A stretch of DNA of 64,000 nt, from positions 231,920,784-231,984,783 of the forward strand of contig NC_039364.1 in the NCBI RefSeq assembly GCF_003573695.1. The letters run 5' to 3'. The translations under genes and the position numbers were made by a program. Below, in pieces: positions 36,650-48,805 of this stretch. Source of the stretch: Papaver somniferum (taxonomy: Eukaryota > Streptophyta > Magnoliopsida > Ranunculales > Papaveraceae). The notes under the pieces were generated by a model that did not search any database, was not told where the DNA came from, and saw only the letters and a program-made list of their open reading frames with translations. How positions within the stretch are numbered: position 1 is the first letter of the stretch; every line of letters starts with the position of its first letter.

Positions 36650-39600
36650 TCATTCTTTTTCAGCAATCACAACAAAAGCATCTTTGGATGACCAATTTCG
36701 CCGCTCACTCTTGTTAGGAGGGTTTATAACAGCTCGCTCTGCATTTGCGAGCCGGTACCCAATCACAATTTCTTTCCTCTGCCGAGCACGTAACAGTACT
36801 TCAAAAAAATTCAATTCCTCCTCTTCATGAAGGTAAAGATTGGCTTGTCTTATATGCATCTCGTTTCCCTGAGTTCAGCCGAGAAATACAAAAAACAAAA
36901 TCAACTAGTAATCAGTGAGAAGAAACATATGGCTAGCCGGTAGAAAAAAACTGGATAGTCGCTGGGGTTAGCTACCTCCTCAGCAAAGAGTTCTTCTAAC
37001 ACATCATTTATTTGGCGATCCTCAGCAACCATAGCTAATGCCATGCTGACCAGCTCATTTGATAAAACATAGTCACTGATTTTCGACATGGATAATAGAT
37101 TTTTAGTCCGCGGATCAAGAATTTCACTTATGATGACTGATTTATCTGAAGCTTGTTGCATTTCACCCATCCAAGAAACCTTTGAGAAAGCTTCTCTATG
37201 AACCGGGGTTTCTTTACTATAAGGAAGACGCTTTGCCTGCAAATTTGTGAAAAAGAAAATATAAAACAGTTTGGAAGTTTTTGGAAAAAAGTTATTTTGG
37301 TTTGTCTCAGTTGAAGTTGCTATTGGTATAAACCTTTCGGTATTTCTCGTGTATTTTTCAGGATGCATCGACAAAGAATGTCCATGTTTTCAACAAACTG
37401 AAACATTGCATCGAGAATAAACCTTGGACACCCAGCATTTGTATAAGAACTTAAGCTTGAGTCTGAAAAGTGGCAGATAAAATGGAAGCAGACATAAGAA
37501 ATGATGTAATACCTGGATGTCACGGATTAACAGTAATGTGGCAAGAGATCTTGAATCAGCTTGGATTGCTGAATCTTCGACTGACTCATCAGCCAAAATC
37601 AAAATCTGTACAAGCCATAAGCTTGGCAATTGATTAACCAAGATAGGGAGAGAGAAATCATATTCATCAAAACAGGTTTCATCTTAACTGCAATCCTAAC
37701 CATGCTTGGGTTACACAAATTATTGGTAACCAAGGAGAGGAAAGGAAAAAGACTTAAGCTAACATGACATAATTTCTTATCCGAACGTAGGATTAAACCA
37801 GGAAGCACGATCTGTAGACCTAGCCATCAAAGGAATTAACCTATAGTGTACTTTCATGTAGATTCGGCTATATGATTTCAAATGGTTCCGTTAACCAAGA
37901 AACTACTATTCCATGGTTCACAAGTAGTAAGATTTATCATTCCAAAACTCTGAATCAAGGTGTTCTACTCACAGAATCAAAGGTCTCCAAGGGGAGACTT
38001 TCCAAGTTGCGCCGAATAACAGCATTTCCTTCACGATGAACCAAAGTAATGTTCATTAAACGGTCGAAATCCAGACCACCATCAGTAAGTTTTTTAACTC
38101 TATCATTTTCTGGAACTTCATTGAACATCCACAACTCTGATTCAGGTGCCAAGAATGCATCCAACACCTGACACAGCAAAATCCAAAGCAATAAATAGAT
38201 CGACATTTAGACACTTACCACATTGTACTTCTACAGAAAAGAAGAACATTAATAGATTCTCCAAAGAGACAGATCCACATTTTGCGTTCTGACAGATGGA
38301 AAATGTTTCTGAGATGTCAAGCGTCACATTATATGCATCATATATGTGTCCAACCAAGTACTAATGCAAGATCGATCACTATATCCTTTGCATTACCATA
38401 ATCATATCTTCCATATCTCGGCGCCAACCACAAAAAAGAATTTTTTCATGCAACTTCTGAACCATTAAATCTTTCTGTGGATTCCCTCTCCAGACCTGTT
38501 TTATCAAGACAGGAAAAACAAAAAACAAGAAGCGATTAGGAGCTTGGCAGAAAGAACTTACCACTATCATATCATCAATGTCCCGTCTCCATCCACAAAG
38601 TAAAATCTTCTGTGGCTCTTTTGTTGGCCGAATAATTTCTATCAATGATGCTTCTTTAACCTGAATGGTGAAATTGATTATATGCTCGTAAGTTTTTATT
38701 GTCTAGGATTTCAATTTTGAACTCCATGGCATGGGAGGAAAATCTTCTATAAGTCATGATCAACCTAAAGTTCATTTTTCCATTCATGTTCCTGCTTTGA
38801 TATTTCTAATAAAAATAAATGTTCAACAGATAAGACTTCACCATTGGCAATGTGGTTGGAGCATAAGTATCGTCATCTTCAGCAATTACAAGAACTTCGT
38901 CGCCTTCTTGTAGAACATAAGAGTCATCAGGATTCAAAATTATCTTTCCTCCACAAGCTACCGACTTCACTCCACAAGGAATAGCATCCGCGAAGCTGAT
39001 CAATACATCTTCAAAACACATTCCATCCAATCCAGGCCATCTTTTGATGTAAAACTCACAGTTTTCAAACCCAAGTATATCTTCCCAAATCTGTAGTTCC
39101 CAGATTTAAGAAAGAAAAAGCTAAGGAAAGAAATAAAAAAAATATGCAAATATAATCTAATTGTAAGACAAGAACAACATGAAAATATGTAAATGTACTC
39201 ATTAGTGAATTGACCTGAGCAAGGCCTGGTTGTCGAGCACACTGAATCATCAAGCGGCCAATGACATCATGAGCAACAACAGTTTCAACAAGTTCTCCAC
39301 CAACAAGTTTTACGAGCACCTCGTTGTCTAGGTCACTAAGTTCCACCACTATATGTCCTCTCAGCCCTTCTTTTACTCCTGTCAGACTCAAAACTGTCCT
39401 TAATGCACGAGCATCACTCTGTTACCAGACCACACTGATATTACAGAATTTACTCAAATATTAACATAAGAGTTGATAAACTAATTTCCCAATCTTGAAA
39501 TGGTGCAGACCTGGTCAGCATTGCCATCTTCAGCAAGCACAATGATAGCGCGAGCCTTGGAGACAGAAACCTGTAGAAACACCTTCTGTAGTTTAGTAAG

Positions 39601-41571
39601 TTTTGAAATATAGTAGTCATAATTATGTTCCATTTACAGCTCATATAATGCAATTTGTATCACAACCGTAACTAGTTGCAGCAATTGCTCAATGGATATC
39701 GACTTAGTTTGATTGACTATTTCAGCATATCTAGTAAGCTCAATAAAATCTAGCCAAATAAAATATTTGCAGCTTAATTGGGGATTTGGCTTGTGTGAAT
39801 GAAATAGACTAAAAAATGGATAAGGAAAATCAAACATAACCTTTTTCAGGTCAGCTAGAATACAAGGGTTTCCACTTCTGCATATAACAGATGTTCCTCT
39901 AAAATCAAATTCCATTTTGGCAATGTCAAGTTCCATCTCTTCTTTATCTCTCTCAGCCATTACAACCACAGTACCTCCACCTAAACTCTCATTGGCTATG
40001 ACAAGCTGATTCAATAGTGTACCCTGTGATTGAAACAGAACTACTTGTCAGAAGATATTCAAGCACCCAATATGCATACGTAAAAGTGAGCAGATAAGGG
40101 TTTTGAAAATGAGAACTTTCGCGAATATAGACATGACTAGAGTAAGATACCAATTTTTCGCTCCAACCAAGAATTAAAGTATGACTGCTCTCAACAACTT
40201 CACTTTTCCCCTTCCGTAATGAATCTAATTTCTCGGAGATTGCATCGGAGACAAGTCCAAGCATCATTGCAAATATTAGCATACCACCAAAACTTATAGA
40301 AACTGAAACTAACCTTGGACCAATTCCCTCAGAGTCCGCATGGTTTCCTGAACTAGCAACATAAGTCCAAGACAACCATAGACAATCAGCTAAGCCATCA
40401 TCAGTCACACCAAACAATGCAACCCCACCAATAAATATAAGCAGCAGGGTTGCAATTAGCAACGCCAACGGCTTTGTATAAGGATGAACTGATAAAAACA
40501 CGTCCACGTGATATTCTAACTGTTTGTTCAAGGAAACTTCTTTTGACGATCTTCTAGTTTTCGAAACGTAATCAATATACTTGAAAATAAGAAATGGTGT
40601 AGATAAGAGTAATAACGAGAAAATCAAAGCTGAAGTTCTCAAACTTTCAGTAGATATAAAACTTTCTTCTGCATTTGAATTGATATTGTGAACAGAGCCC
40701 GGTAAATTACATTCTTGTAATCTCAACTTTAATATTAAAATCTGTTCCTGTGAAAGAAAAAATGGTACATCAATCCAATACATCCACTGCAAGAAAGTAT
40801 AATGAACACTGAACAACATGTTTATACACACTTTAAAAATAAGTTAGTTTAGTTAGTTACCTCTAAATCCTTAACCTGTCCTTGCAATATAAAGTTCTTG
40901 CGTAGAAGATAAAAGAAGATTGTGATAATAACCTGCCAAAAAACTAAGTCTGAGACACACTTTAAAGCCGATAAATTCAAAATGTAAAAGCGCACGAAAA
41001 ATAAACAGGCGTGTCATGTTTCCGACAAATTACGTGAAACTTTAGTTGGCGTGTAATTTACACGTGTCACATGCTAATAAAAAGTAAAAGCACAGGCGGT
41101 CATCGTTGAAGTCAACAAGCAGTCAAAACCGAGAAAAAAAAAAGGAAATGAAGTTACCGGGAAAACCAAATTCCGTCGATTCCATCGGAAACAACTTTTT
41201 AATCTCCCAACAATCCTAGTAGTTTTCTCTTCCAGCAAGTTCTTCTTCTCCGTCGGAGTCGAATTAAAGGTTTCATCATCAGATCTTTGCATTTTGTCTC
41301 TGGTACGATCAAAATCAATTCTTCTTCGAATTCCACCATATCTATTATCCAATGGTAAAATCGGATTAGGTTTCTGAGATAATGGCGGTTCAAGTGAATA
41401 AGATATTTTCTGCGAGCCACTACGGCGTGCTGAAGAGTAGAACTTTTTAGGAGGCTTTAGAGTTCTTGAAGAAGGAATAGGATGAGTTGAATGAATGAAA
41501 GAAGGAGAAGGGAAAAACCAATCCCTGTTACAAGAGGAGGAAGATGGGTGATCAGGATCCATAAAGGACAT
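36650..41571 (-). CDS. CASTOR: CASTOR nuclear ion channel
   Basis: Thirteen in-frame exons: 41,158-41,571; 40,861-40,932; 40,151-40,747; 39,841-40,023; 39,511-39,570; 39,215-39,418; 38,842-39,090; 38,562-38,660; 38,397-38,495; 37,973-38,167; 37,513-37,605; 36,976-37,236; 36,650-36,868. CASTOR is a cation channel of the nuclear envelope needed for calcium spiking in root symbiosis. It starts MSFMDPDHPSSSS with RDWFFPSPSF near residue 16. Membrane helices lie near residues 137-150, 201-220, 255-275 and 310-330, with the pore filter ASSGNHA at 293-299. RCK-type gating domains follow (ILGWSEKL, then LADLKK, HDVIGRLMIQCARQPGLAQ, DEVLVIAEDDDTYAP), and the protein ends VFVV/AFVVIAEKE-type. Exons 8 and 9 are homologous 99-bp alternatives; using one gives 881 residues, close to the family (about 850). 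Every junction is GT-AG and keeps frame. CASTOR is preferred to POLLUX from the N-terminus and the NESLGGGTVVVMAERDKEEM region. Confidence 0.93.
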
Positions 41572-43150
41572 GTTTGGTATTATTTTAAAAGATTATGGGT
41601 TTTGATTAGTCGTTTGGTTTTGTTACAAAGATTATGATTAAATACAATTTATAGGGGAATGATTTGTTTTAGTTATGGGTTTATATGTGTGTTCAATCAA
41701 GTTTAGAGAAGTGGTTGGAAATTAAAATGTTTGTTAAATGTGATCTTTGGAATGAATAGGACAAATGAGCATCTTACAAAGCCAATAAACGGCACCACAA
41801 CATGTCAAGATTACGGAGACACTTAACCAACATTACGTTGAATAAGAGTCGTGATCGGGGAGTGCTCGTTTTTCTTTTTACATTGTTTTGATACAGTCTT
41901 TCGCTCGTTTTAGACTATTATCAAAAAAAAATAAAAAAAAATAACCTTTGAGAAGAAGACCGTCCGGTTAAATGATAACAATCCCGAATTAGTATCGGAA
42001 TAATTATAGGACTGACCAGAAATTAAAAACCTGCATCAAAATATGAACTAAGTTTTGAATTTCCATAAGAAAGGTGTTGGGTTTTGGGTGATTTCAATGT
42101 CTTGTGGGTGTTAATGGAAAAATTCAAATTTGTATTAGTTATGGGTTAAAAAAAATATTTTTTTCACTTCTGCCCGGCAAACTCTCTATAAAGAAAATTA
42201 GAGAAAATTTCACTTCTGCCCGGAAAATTCTCTATAAAGAAAATTAGAGAAAACGAATGATGATGGACCAGAAGACGATGACGTGGGAACTATGATGCCG
42301 GTTGTTGGGGTAAAACACGAATTCTTCAAACCATTTGAGGTAAATATATAAAAATTTTAAGACATTCTGACATGCCGTGTTGGTGTTACCGGTCGGCTCT
42401 TGCCGATATGAAATTTGCTCGACCCCGTGGCACATAAGTCGTGGCTCCGTCCTTACGTGTTAAGCAACTTAGATACAAAAGCACTTACTTACCTCTCTTT
42501 ATCTTATTCTTCTTCACGACGTGTTAGCAGGCTAGTTACCATTAGATCATCTTAAATGTGTTATTTTATTTTTCAAAGAAGATTATAATTTTAAATATTA
42601 ATATAATTAAAAATTAATACTTTTAACCAAATACTTCATCACTGGACAATTATAAATCCTCCATAACCTAACTTACCTCTCTTTATCTTATTCTTCTTCA
42701 AGACGTTCTTTCACTAACACTACCACTGACAGTGGTAGAGGTAGTGACGACAATGAAATTAAAGGGTAACGACAGTGGCGGTGGAACGGTGGTGGTGCAA
42801 TGCCGCTGGTGGTGCAGTTGGAGGTGGTGGTGGAGTTGGCGGGTTCAACTGAACAATTCTCTAATACAAGGTTAGGAAAACATCAAAGAGAGAATTGATA
42901 GGATCTTAGCCTCCACGGATTGGATCAACTTATTCCCTAATGCAATATTTAAACATTTAGTAAGGGTTGGATCTGATCATATCCCGATCCTCTTAGAAAC
43001 AGCTCCGTTAAAAAAGTTTCAAAAATTTAGACCTTTTAGAATAATGCTAATAACTTCACTAATAAGCTGATAAATCTTTTTTTTTCTTTATCTGTTTGGA
43101 ACAATCATTTACATATGAATTCTTTTTCTAGTTGATGGAGAGAGGGTCAC
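41572..43150. other. CASTOR upstream region with a small tandem repeat
   Basis: This interval holds the presumed CASTOR promoter, which is AT-rich with no unambiguous core element. A roughly 50-bp unit (TTTCACTTCTGCCCGG...AAATTAGAGAAAA) occurs twice at about 42,160-42,254. A GGTGGT-rich patch lies at 42,770-42,840. No gene was found. Confidence 0.45.
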
Positions 43151-43179
43151 CATTTACTGCTTGAAGTGACGAGAGATTA

Positions 43180-44340
43180 TCTGCACTAAAAACAAATTTT
43201 TCCAATTGTAACTAAAAAGCCTATTCTGTTGCAGCCACTAAAGCTTTGGCTTCTGCTTCTATTATAGAATCTACAGAGGCGGTCCAGCATTTAGCTGCTG
43301 CGAAGTCTCCATTGGATCTAAAGAGGACGATTTTACAACCTGCAACAGTTAAATTTTACCCAAAGATCGATGCATCAGAAAACATTATCATGCATACATT
43401 ATGCCAAGGTAAGAAAGATTGTTGAAGCTCAAATTGCATTGTATTTCTAGCAGCAGGGGAAAAACCAGATTAATGTAAAGATTTACAAAAAAAATGTGTC
43501 TGATTGAGGTTGGTAAGGTGAACTTTAATTGCATTAACTACTGATGCTGGATATTTGAGCTAAGTTTTCCATATTAGCCTCGCATCTAGCTTTCAAAACC
43601 TTCCACATAATCAAAACATATAATCTATACTGCTCAGCCTGATACTGAGATAGTTTTGTCTGCAATCAAGTAAAAATCCAATCCTGAGGAGAAGAGAAGT
43701 TACACAAAACAACAAAAACTTGAAGACGAGAAACAAACACAAACAACTCTTGTAAAATCACAATGATCAAAATTTTCCTCAGACGTACCACATAAAGGAT
43801 ACAAATCATCAGAGGTAATACGAATCCTAAAGAACCAATTTTTTAGAGGAAGAATATTATGCAAACACTTCCGAATGAAAAGTTTAAACTTATGCATGTG
43901 CCAAACCCTAAGCCATTGTTTCTGTTCTTTTGGTGTGGCAATACACTAATGTTTGAGAAGAGACTGATATGTAGCTTTAGTCGAGAAGTTACCTGAATTT
44001 GTGAGAGACCAACGTAGAGTGTCAGTACCTAAGATTGGGAGACGTATGAGATGGATTTTATCAATCTGTTCTTGATCAAATAACTCATAAAGAGTATCAT
44101 CCTCCCATTCAACAATATATGGGTTAATAAGTTTCGACACTTGGGTACAATCTTGAAGGCGAAACTCCGTTGGTCAAGGAAAAACTCGAATTTCTTCATC
44201 TACCCAATTATCTATCCGTATACTGATATCTTCACCTCTTGCTACCTCCCAAATATGGTATTTCCTAACTATGTCCAGACCTTTAACTAAACCTTCCCAA
44301 ATCCAAGTACCTTTCTTTTTACATACATGATGTTTGGATT
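43180..44340 (-). pseudogene. LINE 3' end remnant (zinc-binding region and RNase H-like domain)
   Basis: On the minus strand, 44,140-43,700 encodes VEWEDDTLYELFDQEQIDKI, LRWSLTNSGNFSTKATYQSL and then a HKFKLFIRKCLHNILPLK region with cysteine/histidine residues (LYPLCGTSEENFDHCDF). This is the zf-RVT part of plant LINE polyproteins. At 43,330-43,210 the same strand reads LFRSNGDFAAAKCWTASVD and IIEAEAKALVAATE, matching the RNase H-like tail. Stops and frame changes interrupt it. Confidence 0.75.
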
Positions 44341-44399
44341 TAAGACTCTAACTGCCAATATGTATGGTTTAGTAACCGTTCTCCATGCCATCTTGGTTA

Positions 44400-45312
44400 A
44401 CAAAGCTAAATTAAAATTAGATAAATTTTAAAAACTTCCGTGTCTTTTCGGCATATATAGTCTGATCCAAGCTCTTGGATTGAAAACTTTCTATTTTGGA
44501 TTATATGCATAAACAATTAATTTTTTCTTATATCAGTTTGAACCCAAAAGTTCAGAACCCATTAGCTTGAGTAATACCATCTATAAACTTATATCTAAAA
44601 TTCTAGCGAACAAACTTAAGCTTCTTTTAGGAAAAATGATTTCTCAAAATCAACCGGCTTTCATTCCTGGTCGTTAGATTACTGATAATATAATAATAGC
44701 GCATGAGATCTTACATACTATAAAAACCTGTAAAAACAAAAATGCGCATTTTTCTTTGAAAATTGATCTTTCGAAAGCGTTTGATAGAATAGAATGGCCA
44801 TTTCTTGAAAAAATATTTTTTTCTTATGGTTTCAATGATGACTGGTGTTGAATTATTATGCAATGTGTCTCTACTACCTCTTTCTCTATTCTTCTTAATG
44901 GAATTCAGGTCCAAGTTTTTGAAGTTGAAAGAGGTCTAAGACAGTGAGACCCTTTTTCTCCATATCTCTTCATATTTGCATGGAATTTTTGTCTAAACTT
45001 CTTTTTAATGATGAATTACCTAAGAAAATTTATGGGATTAAGTTTTCTAAATATGTTCCCCCGCGTCCCATCTTTTTTTTCGCGAACGATTGCTACTTGT
45101 TTTCAAATGATGTAACCCTGAAGCCAGAATTTTATTGGATATCCTTTAATTATTTGAGGATACCTCTGGTCAAAGTGATAAGCCTCCAAAAGTTCGGGAT
45201 TTATTTAACTCCCAAACTTCATAATATGCATTGTAAAATAATAAGTGGAATCCTTACGGTTAAACAGATATCTAAAAATGATAAATACCGGGAAACAACA
45301 TTATTTTTTTGA
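44400..45312 (+). pseudogene. LINE reverse transcriptase remnant
   Basis: The plus-strand frame from about 44,530 reads SNTIYKLISKILANKLK, LLGKMISQNQPAFIPGR, a stop, ITDNIIIAHEILHTIK, SLKIDLSKAFDRIEWPFLEK, then ILLNGIQV and RGLRQ-stop-DPFSPYLF. These are the ordered motifs of a LINE reverse transcriptase. The catalytic FADD box appears as FANDCYLF (about 45,081), with an aspartate replaced by asparagine. It lies head-to-head with the minus-strand LINE fragment to its left. Confidence 0.8.
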
Positions 45313-45490
45313 TAGAAATAAAACTAACTGCTTTGAACCTTTGCTTAGCAAGTGTTATGCCACTCTTTAGGGATGGAAGGTTGAATTTCTCTCTAAGCTG
45401 GCAGAATTGTCATTATCCTTAGGTGCTTACCCTAGCTATCAGATGCAATAAATTGCTTTTTCCTAAGGTTGTGTTTTTTTTTTTTTTTTT

Positions 45491-46167
45491 GTTATTGATG
45501 ATTAACGATTTTATTAACTAGAAGCGGAGGTTACAGATTATAAGATAGGAAATGAATTCCTTCTTACTTTGTTAAAAAACAACATCTTCAGTTCACTAAC
45601 CAAAGCCTCTGTATAGAAATTTCGGATACTTAAATCTCTAGCTTCATTTGCTAATTTGTCTAAAGAAGGTAGTAAAGTCCTATTTATATAATGAAACAGA
45701 GGATTAGTTTTAGGGAATTATTTATGTTTTAGAATTATGACCCAAAGATGATTTGGGTTACTTAAGAGTCTCCAGACTAATCTAGTTAATATAGAAAGGT
45801 TTTGCTTGTGGGTATTTCTAATTCCTAAACCCCCGGAATCAAGGCTAGTGTAATAACTAACCCAAGATTTAGTATAGATTCTATTGGGAGCGTCTTTCTT
45901 GAACTAAATCATCTTTGGGTCATAATTCTAAAACATAAATAATTCCTTAAAATTAATCCTCTGTTTCATTATATAAATAGGACTTTATTACTTTCTTTAG
46001 ACAAATTAGCAAATGAAGCTAGAGTTTTAAGTATCCGAAATTTCTATACAGAGTCTTTGGTTAGTGAACTGAAGATGTTTTTTTAACAAAGTAAGAAGGA
46101 ATTCATTTCCTATCTTATAATCTGTAACCTCCGCTTCTAGTTAATAAAATCGTTAATTATCAATAAC
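45491..46167. repeat. long inverted repeat, about 264-bp arms
   Basis: The left arm 45,491-45,754 starts GTTATTGATGATTAACGATT. It is matched in reverse complement by the right arm 45,905-46,167, which ends AATCGTTAATTATCAATAAC. Similarity is high along the whole arm, with few mismatches. The roughly 150-bp spacer encodes, on the minus strand, a LINE-like zinc-region motif (LGIRNTHKQNLSILTRLVW). Transcription across it would give a long hairpin. Confidence 0.85.
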
Positions 46168-46808
46168 AAAAAAGAAAAAATACTTCAGTTACTATAAAAC
46201 ATACATCAAAACATGAGTTGCTCCGCTAATTTAGTTCATTAGATTTCTCGGCGGTTTCTTTGGAGAATCAACCGTGAGAAGGACGTTCCTCACTAGTAAC
46301 CCGCAAGTGATGTGTTAAGAAATTTAGACTCAAAAACACGTACTTAAAACAAAAGGTGGTTTCTAGAAACGCATCTAGTTGAAAATAAATAAATAACCAA
46401 AACTATAATTAACAAAAAAAAGTGGAAACCCAGAGTTTCACCTATGACTCAGAAGGAGCCTCATTGAACAATGAACTTTTTTCCTCGCGTTTTTAGGGGC
46501 CACTTAAAAGAATTTAGGTGCCAACAATAAAACAGAAAAGGTCACCCAAAGGGAAAATGTAGCCAGCCCTTATCTCGCGTAATTCGTAATGGAAAAATTA
46601 CCCTTATATATTCGGAGGATATGATAACATTTTTATCCTTCGATTTCAATCGGAAGAAAAAAATTTACCCAGACTTCCGATTGTAGTCGGTGCAGTATTA
46701 GAATGATTTCTGTTTCAGTTTTTCCATTTCTTTTTCATTTTTGAGTTGTTAGAGTTATAGAGAAGAAGGTGAAGGAAAAAAGGAAAAACCAATTTTATCA
46801 CTACAAAA

Positions 46809-48774
46809 ATGGATGGATATGAAGAAGAAGGTGAGAATCATGGCGAAGACGATTTGGGGTATATGTTGAATGATCCAAACTTTTGTGGAGAGGAAAACCT
46901 AGACGACCCTTTCATGGAAGAAAATGGAGAATCGCCTGATATTGAAGCTAACGATGCATGTAAAACACAGGTATTGTGTTAAGAAACTCAAATACTCGAT
47001 TTGCATGCGTTTGTGTGCTTTTGTAAACAAGAAAAACCGATTATTGCATGCATTGAATGCCATGAACTACCCAGATTCGGTAGATAATTTCTCGAATAAA
47101 ATTACGAATATAACACACTGAGTACCAAATATGTATATTCGGTAGTTCCAAGATAGTAGTTTACTGCCGAATATGAGAAAAAACCCCAAACTGGTTTTCC
47201 AAAAAAATCTACATTCGGTAGTTATGTAGAGTTATTTACCTCTGAATGGCCCCAAAAACGAATTCCTCAAAAAATTTCGAAACTCAGTATTCTTATCCTT
47301 TACAATCGGTAATAGTTTAACATTATTTGACTGCCGAATATAACAGTGGCCTCAACATAAAATTTCCTAAAACTTGAAAATCGGATGTTTATCGATTAAA
47401 GTTATCTCCCGGTTATTTATATTCGGCTGTTTTACTATATATTTTAGCTTCCGATTATATCATTTTTTGCACTCAGTAAACTGTGTACATTCATTTGCAT
47501 AAATCGGGTGTTTTGGGTAACCGATAGGATTCCGAATATAGTATATTCGGCAGTTTGACTTATTTAATAACCTCCGATTATTGTATAATAATTTGTTGCT
47601 TTCATATGCAGGCCATTGAAGAGTTTGTTGATGATTTCTATTTGAGGCCCGACACTTCCTTATACTATGCAAACGATTTGGTATACTCATTACTACTTTT
47701 CTTTTTTTTTTTCAAAATTTATATGTTAAATGGTTATGCTTATTAGATTTGTTTTGTTTTATGCACGTTTAGACATTTGGAAGTAAGAAGGAGGCAAAGG
47801 AATGGCTTATGAACAAGGCAAAAGATAACATGTGCGTGGTAGTTCAAAATAATCATGTTAGTGACACTCGATTTGAAATGATTTGTGAGCGAGGTGGGAC
47901 GCGAAAGAGTCACGAGGGAAAGAATAGTAAGTACGTATGGAAGACGAACAGGAAATACCGAAGCAATACCAAGAAGATAGGATGCCCATTTAAGATTGTC
48001 TTTTATAAGCCCGATGGTATTAAAGGTAAAGAGTATAAAATGTATAAAGTTGATAACGGTTGTCACAACCGTGATGATCCATTGGATTTAATTGGACATG
48101 TAATGGTTGCCAAGTTAAAACCACATCAAATGCGGACGGTGAGGTCTATGCGGATCCAAAAAGCGAGTGCGATCTTAAGTAAAATAAAGGCGGACGACCC
48201 CAACAAATTGTCTTCTTTGTCTACAATTAAGTCGGCCCTAGCTACGATCAAAAGGACTGAATGGGATGGTAGAACGGTCATGCAACAATCAGAGTGGTTA
48301 GCGGAGTTACACGGCTACACCTTGAGAAGGGAAGAAAAGGATGGTATAGTGGTTCGTATTTTCTTGGCACATCCCGAAATGATCCAATTGGCTCAATGCT
48401 TTCATCAAATTTTGTTGATAGATGCTACTTATAAGACAAACAAGTATAACATGTCGTTGTTGAACATTGCTTGCCATACTTCGGACAAAAACACGTTTAC
48501 GATTGCATGGGGTTTAATGGATCATGGGAACAATGTGAGTTTCATTTGGATGTTGGAGACGTTGAGGTCCATTTATAACGGTGATAATTTTCCAAGGGTT
48601 ATTGTAACGGATAACGATCAAGCCTTAATGCATGCAATAGCGGTAGTGTTTCCGGAAGCCCAAAACTTGCAATGTACGTGGCACATTCAATGCAATCTGA
48701 TACTTGTAAAGTCCCGAATGTACGATGGACCAAAAATCAGAATTTGGGAAAAACTGATACTTTTCAAATTTTGA
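46809..48774 (+). pseudogene. MULE transposase, C-terminally truncated
   Basis: Three exons join in frame: 46,809-46,970 (MDGYEEEGENHGEDDLGYML, acidic), 47,612-47,680 (AIEEFVDDFYLRP) and 47,773 onward. The third exon has a FAR1/MULE-type DNA-binding region (KIGCPFKIVFYKPDG, VDNGCHNRDDP) and the transposase core: LLIDATYKTNKYNMSLL with the first catalytic aspartate, TIAWGLMDHGN, VIVTDNDQALMHAI with the second aspartate, and the QNLQCTWHIQ motif. At about 48,690 the protein similarity stops abruptly and the frame runs into a TTCGG-type repeat unit. The third catalytic residue and the zinc-finger end are therefore missing. This enzyme would cut and move the element, but this copy should be inactive. 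Confidence 0.85.
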
Positions 48775-48805
48775 ACTTGCAATAATCGGAAGTAAACTTA
48801 GTTAC

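Noticed and set aside
47743..48066. 107-codon minus-strand ORF
   Set aside because: It is antisense to the MULE transposase exon.
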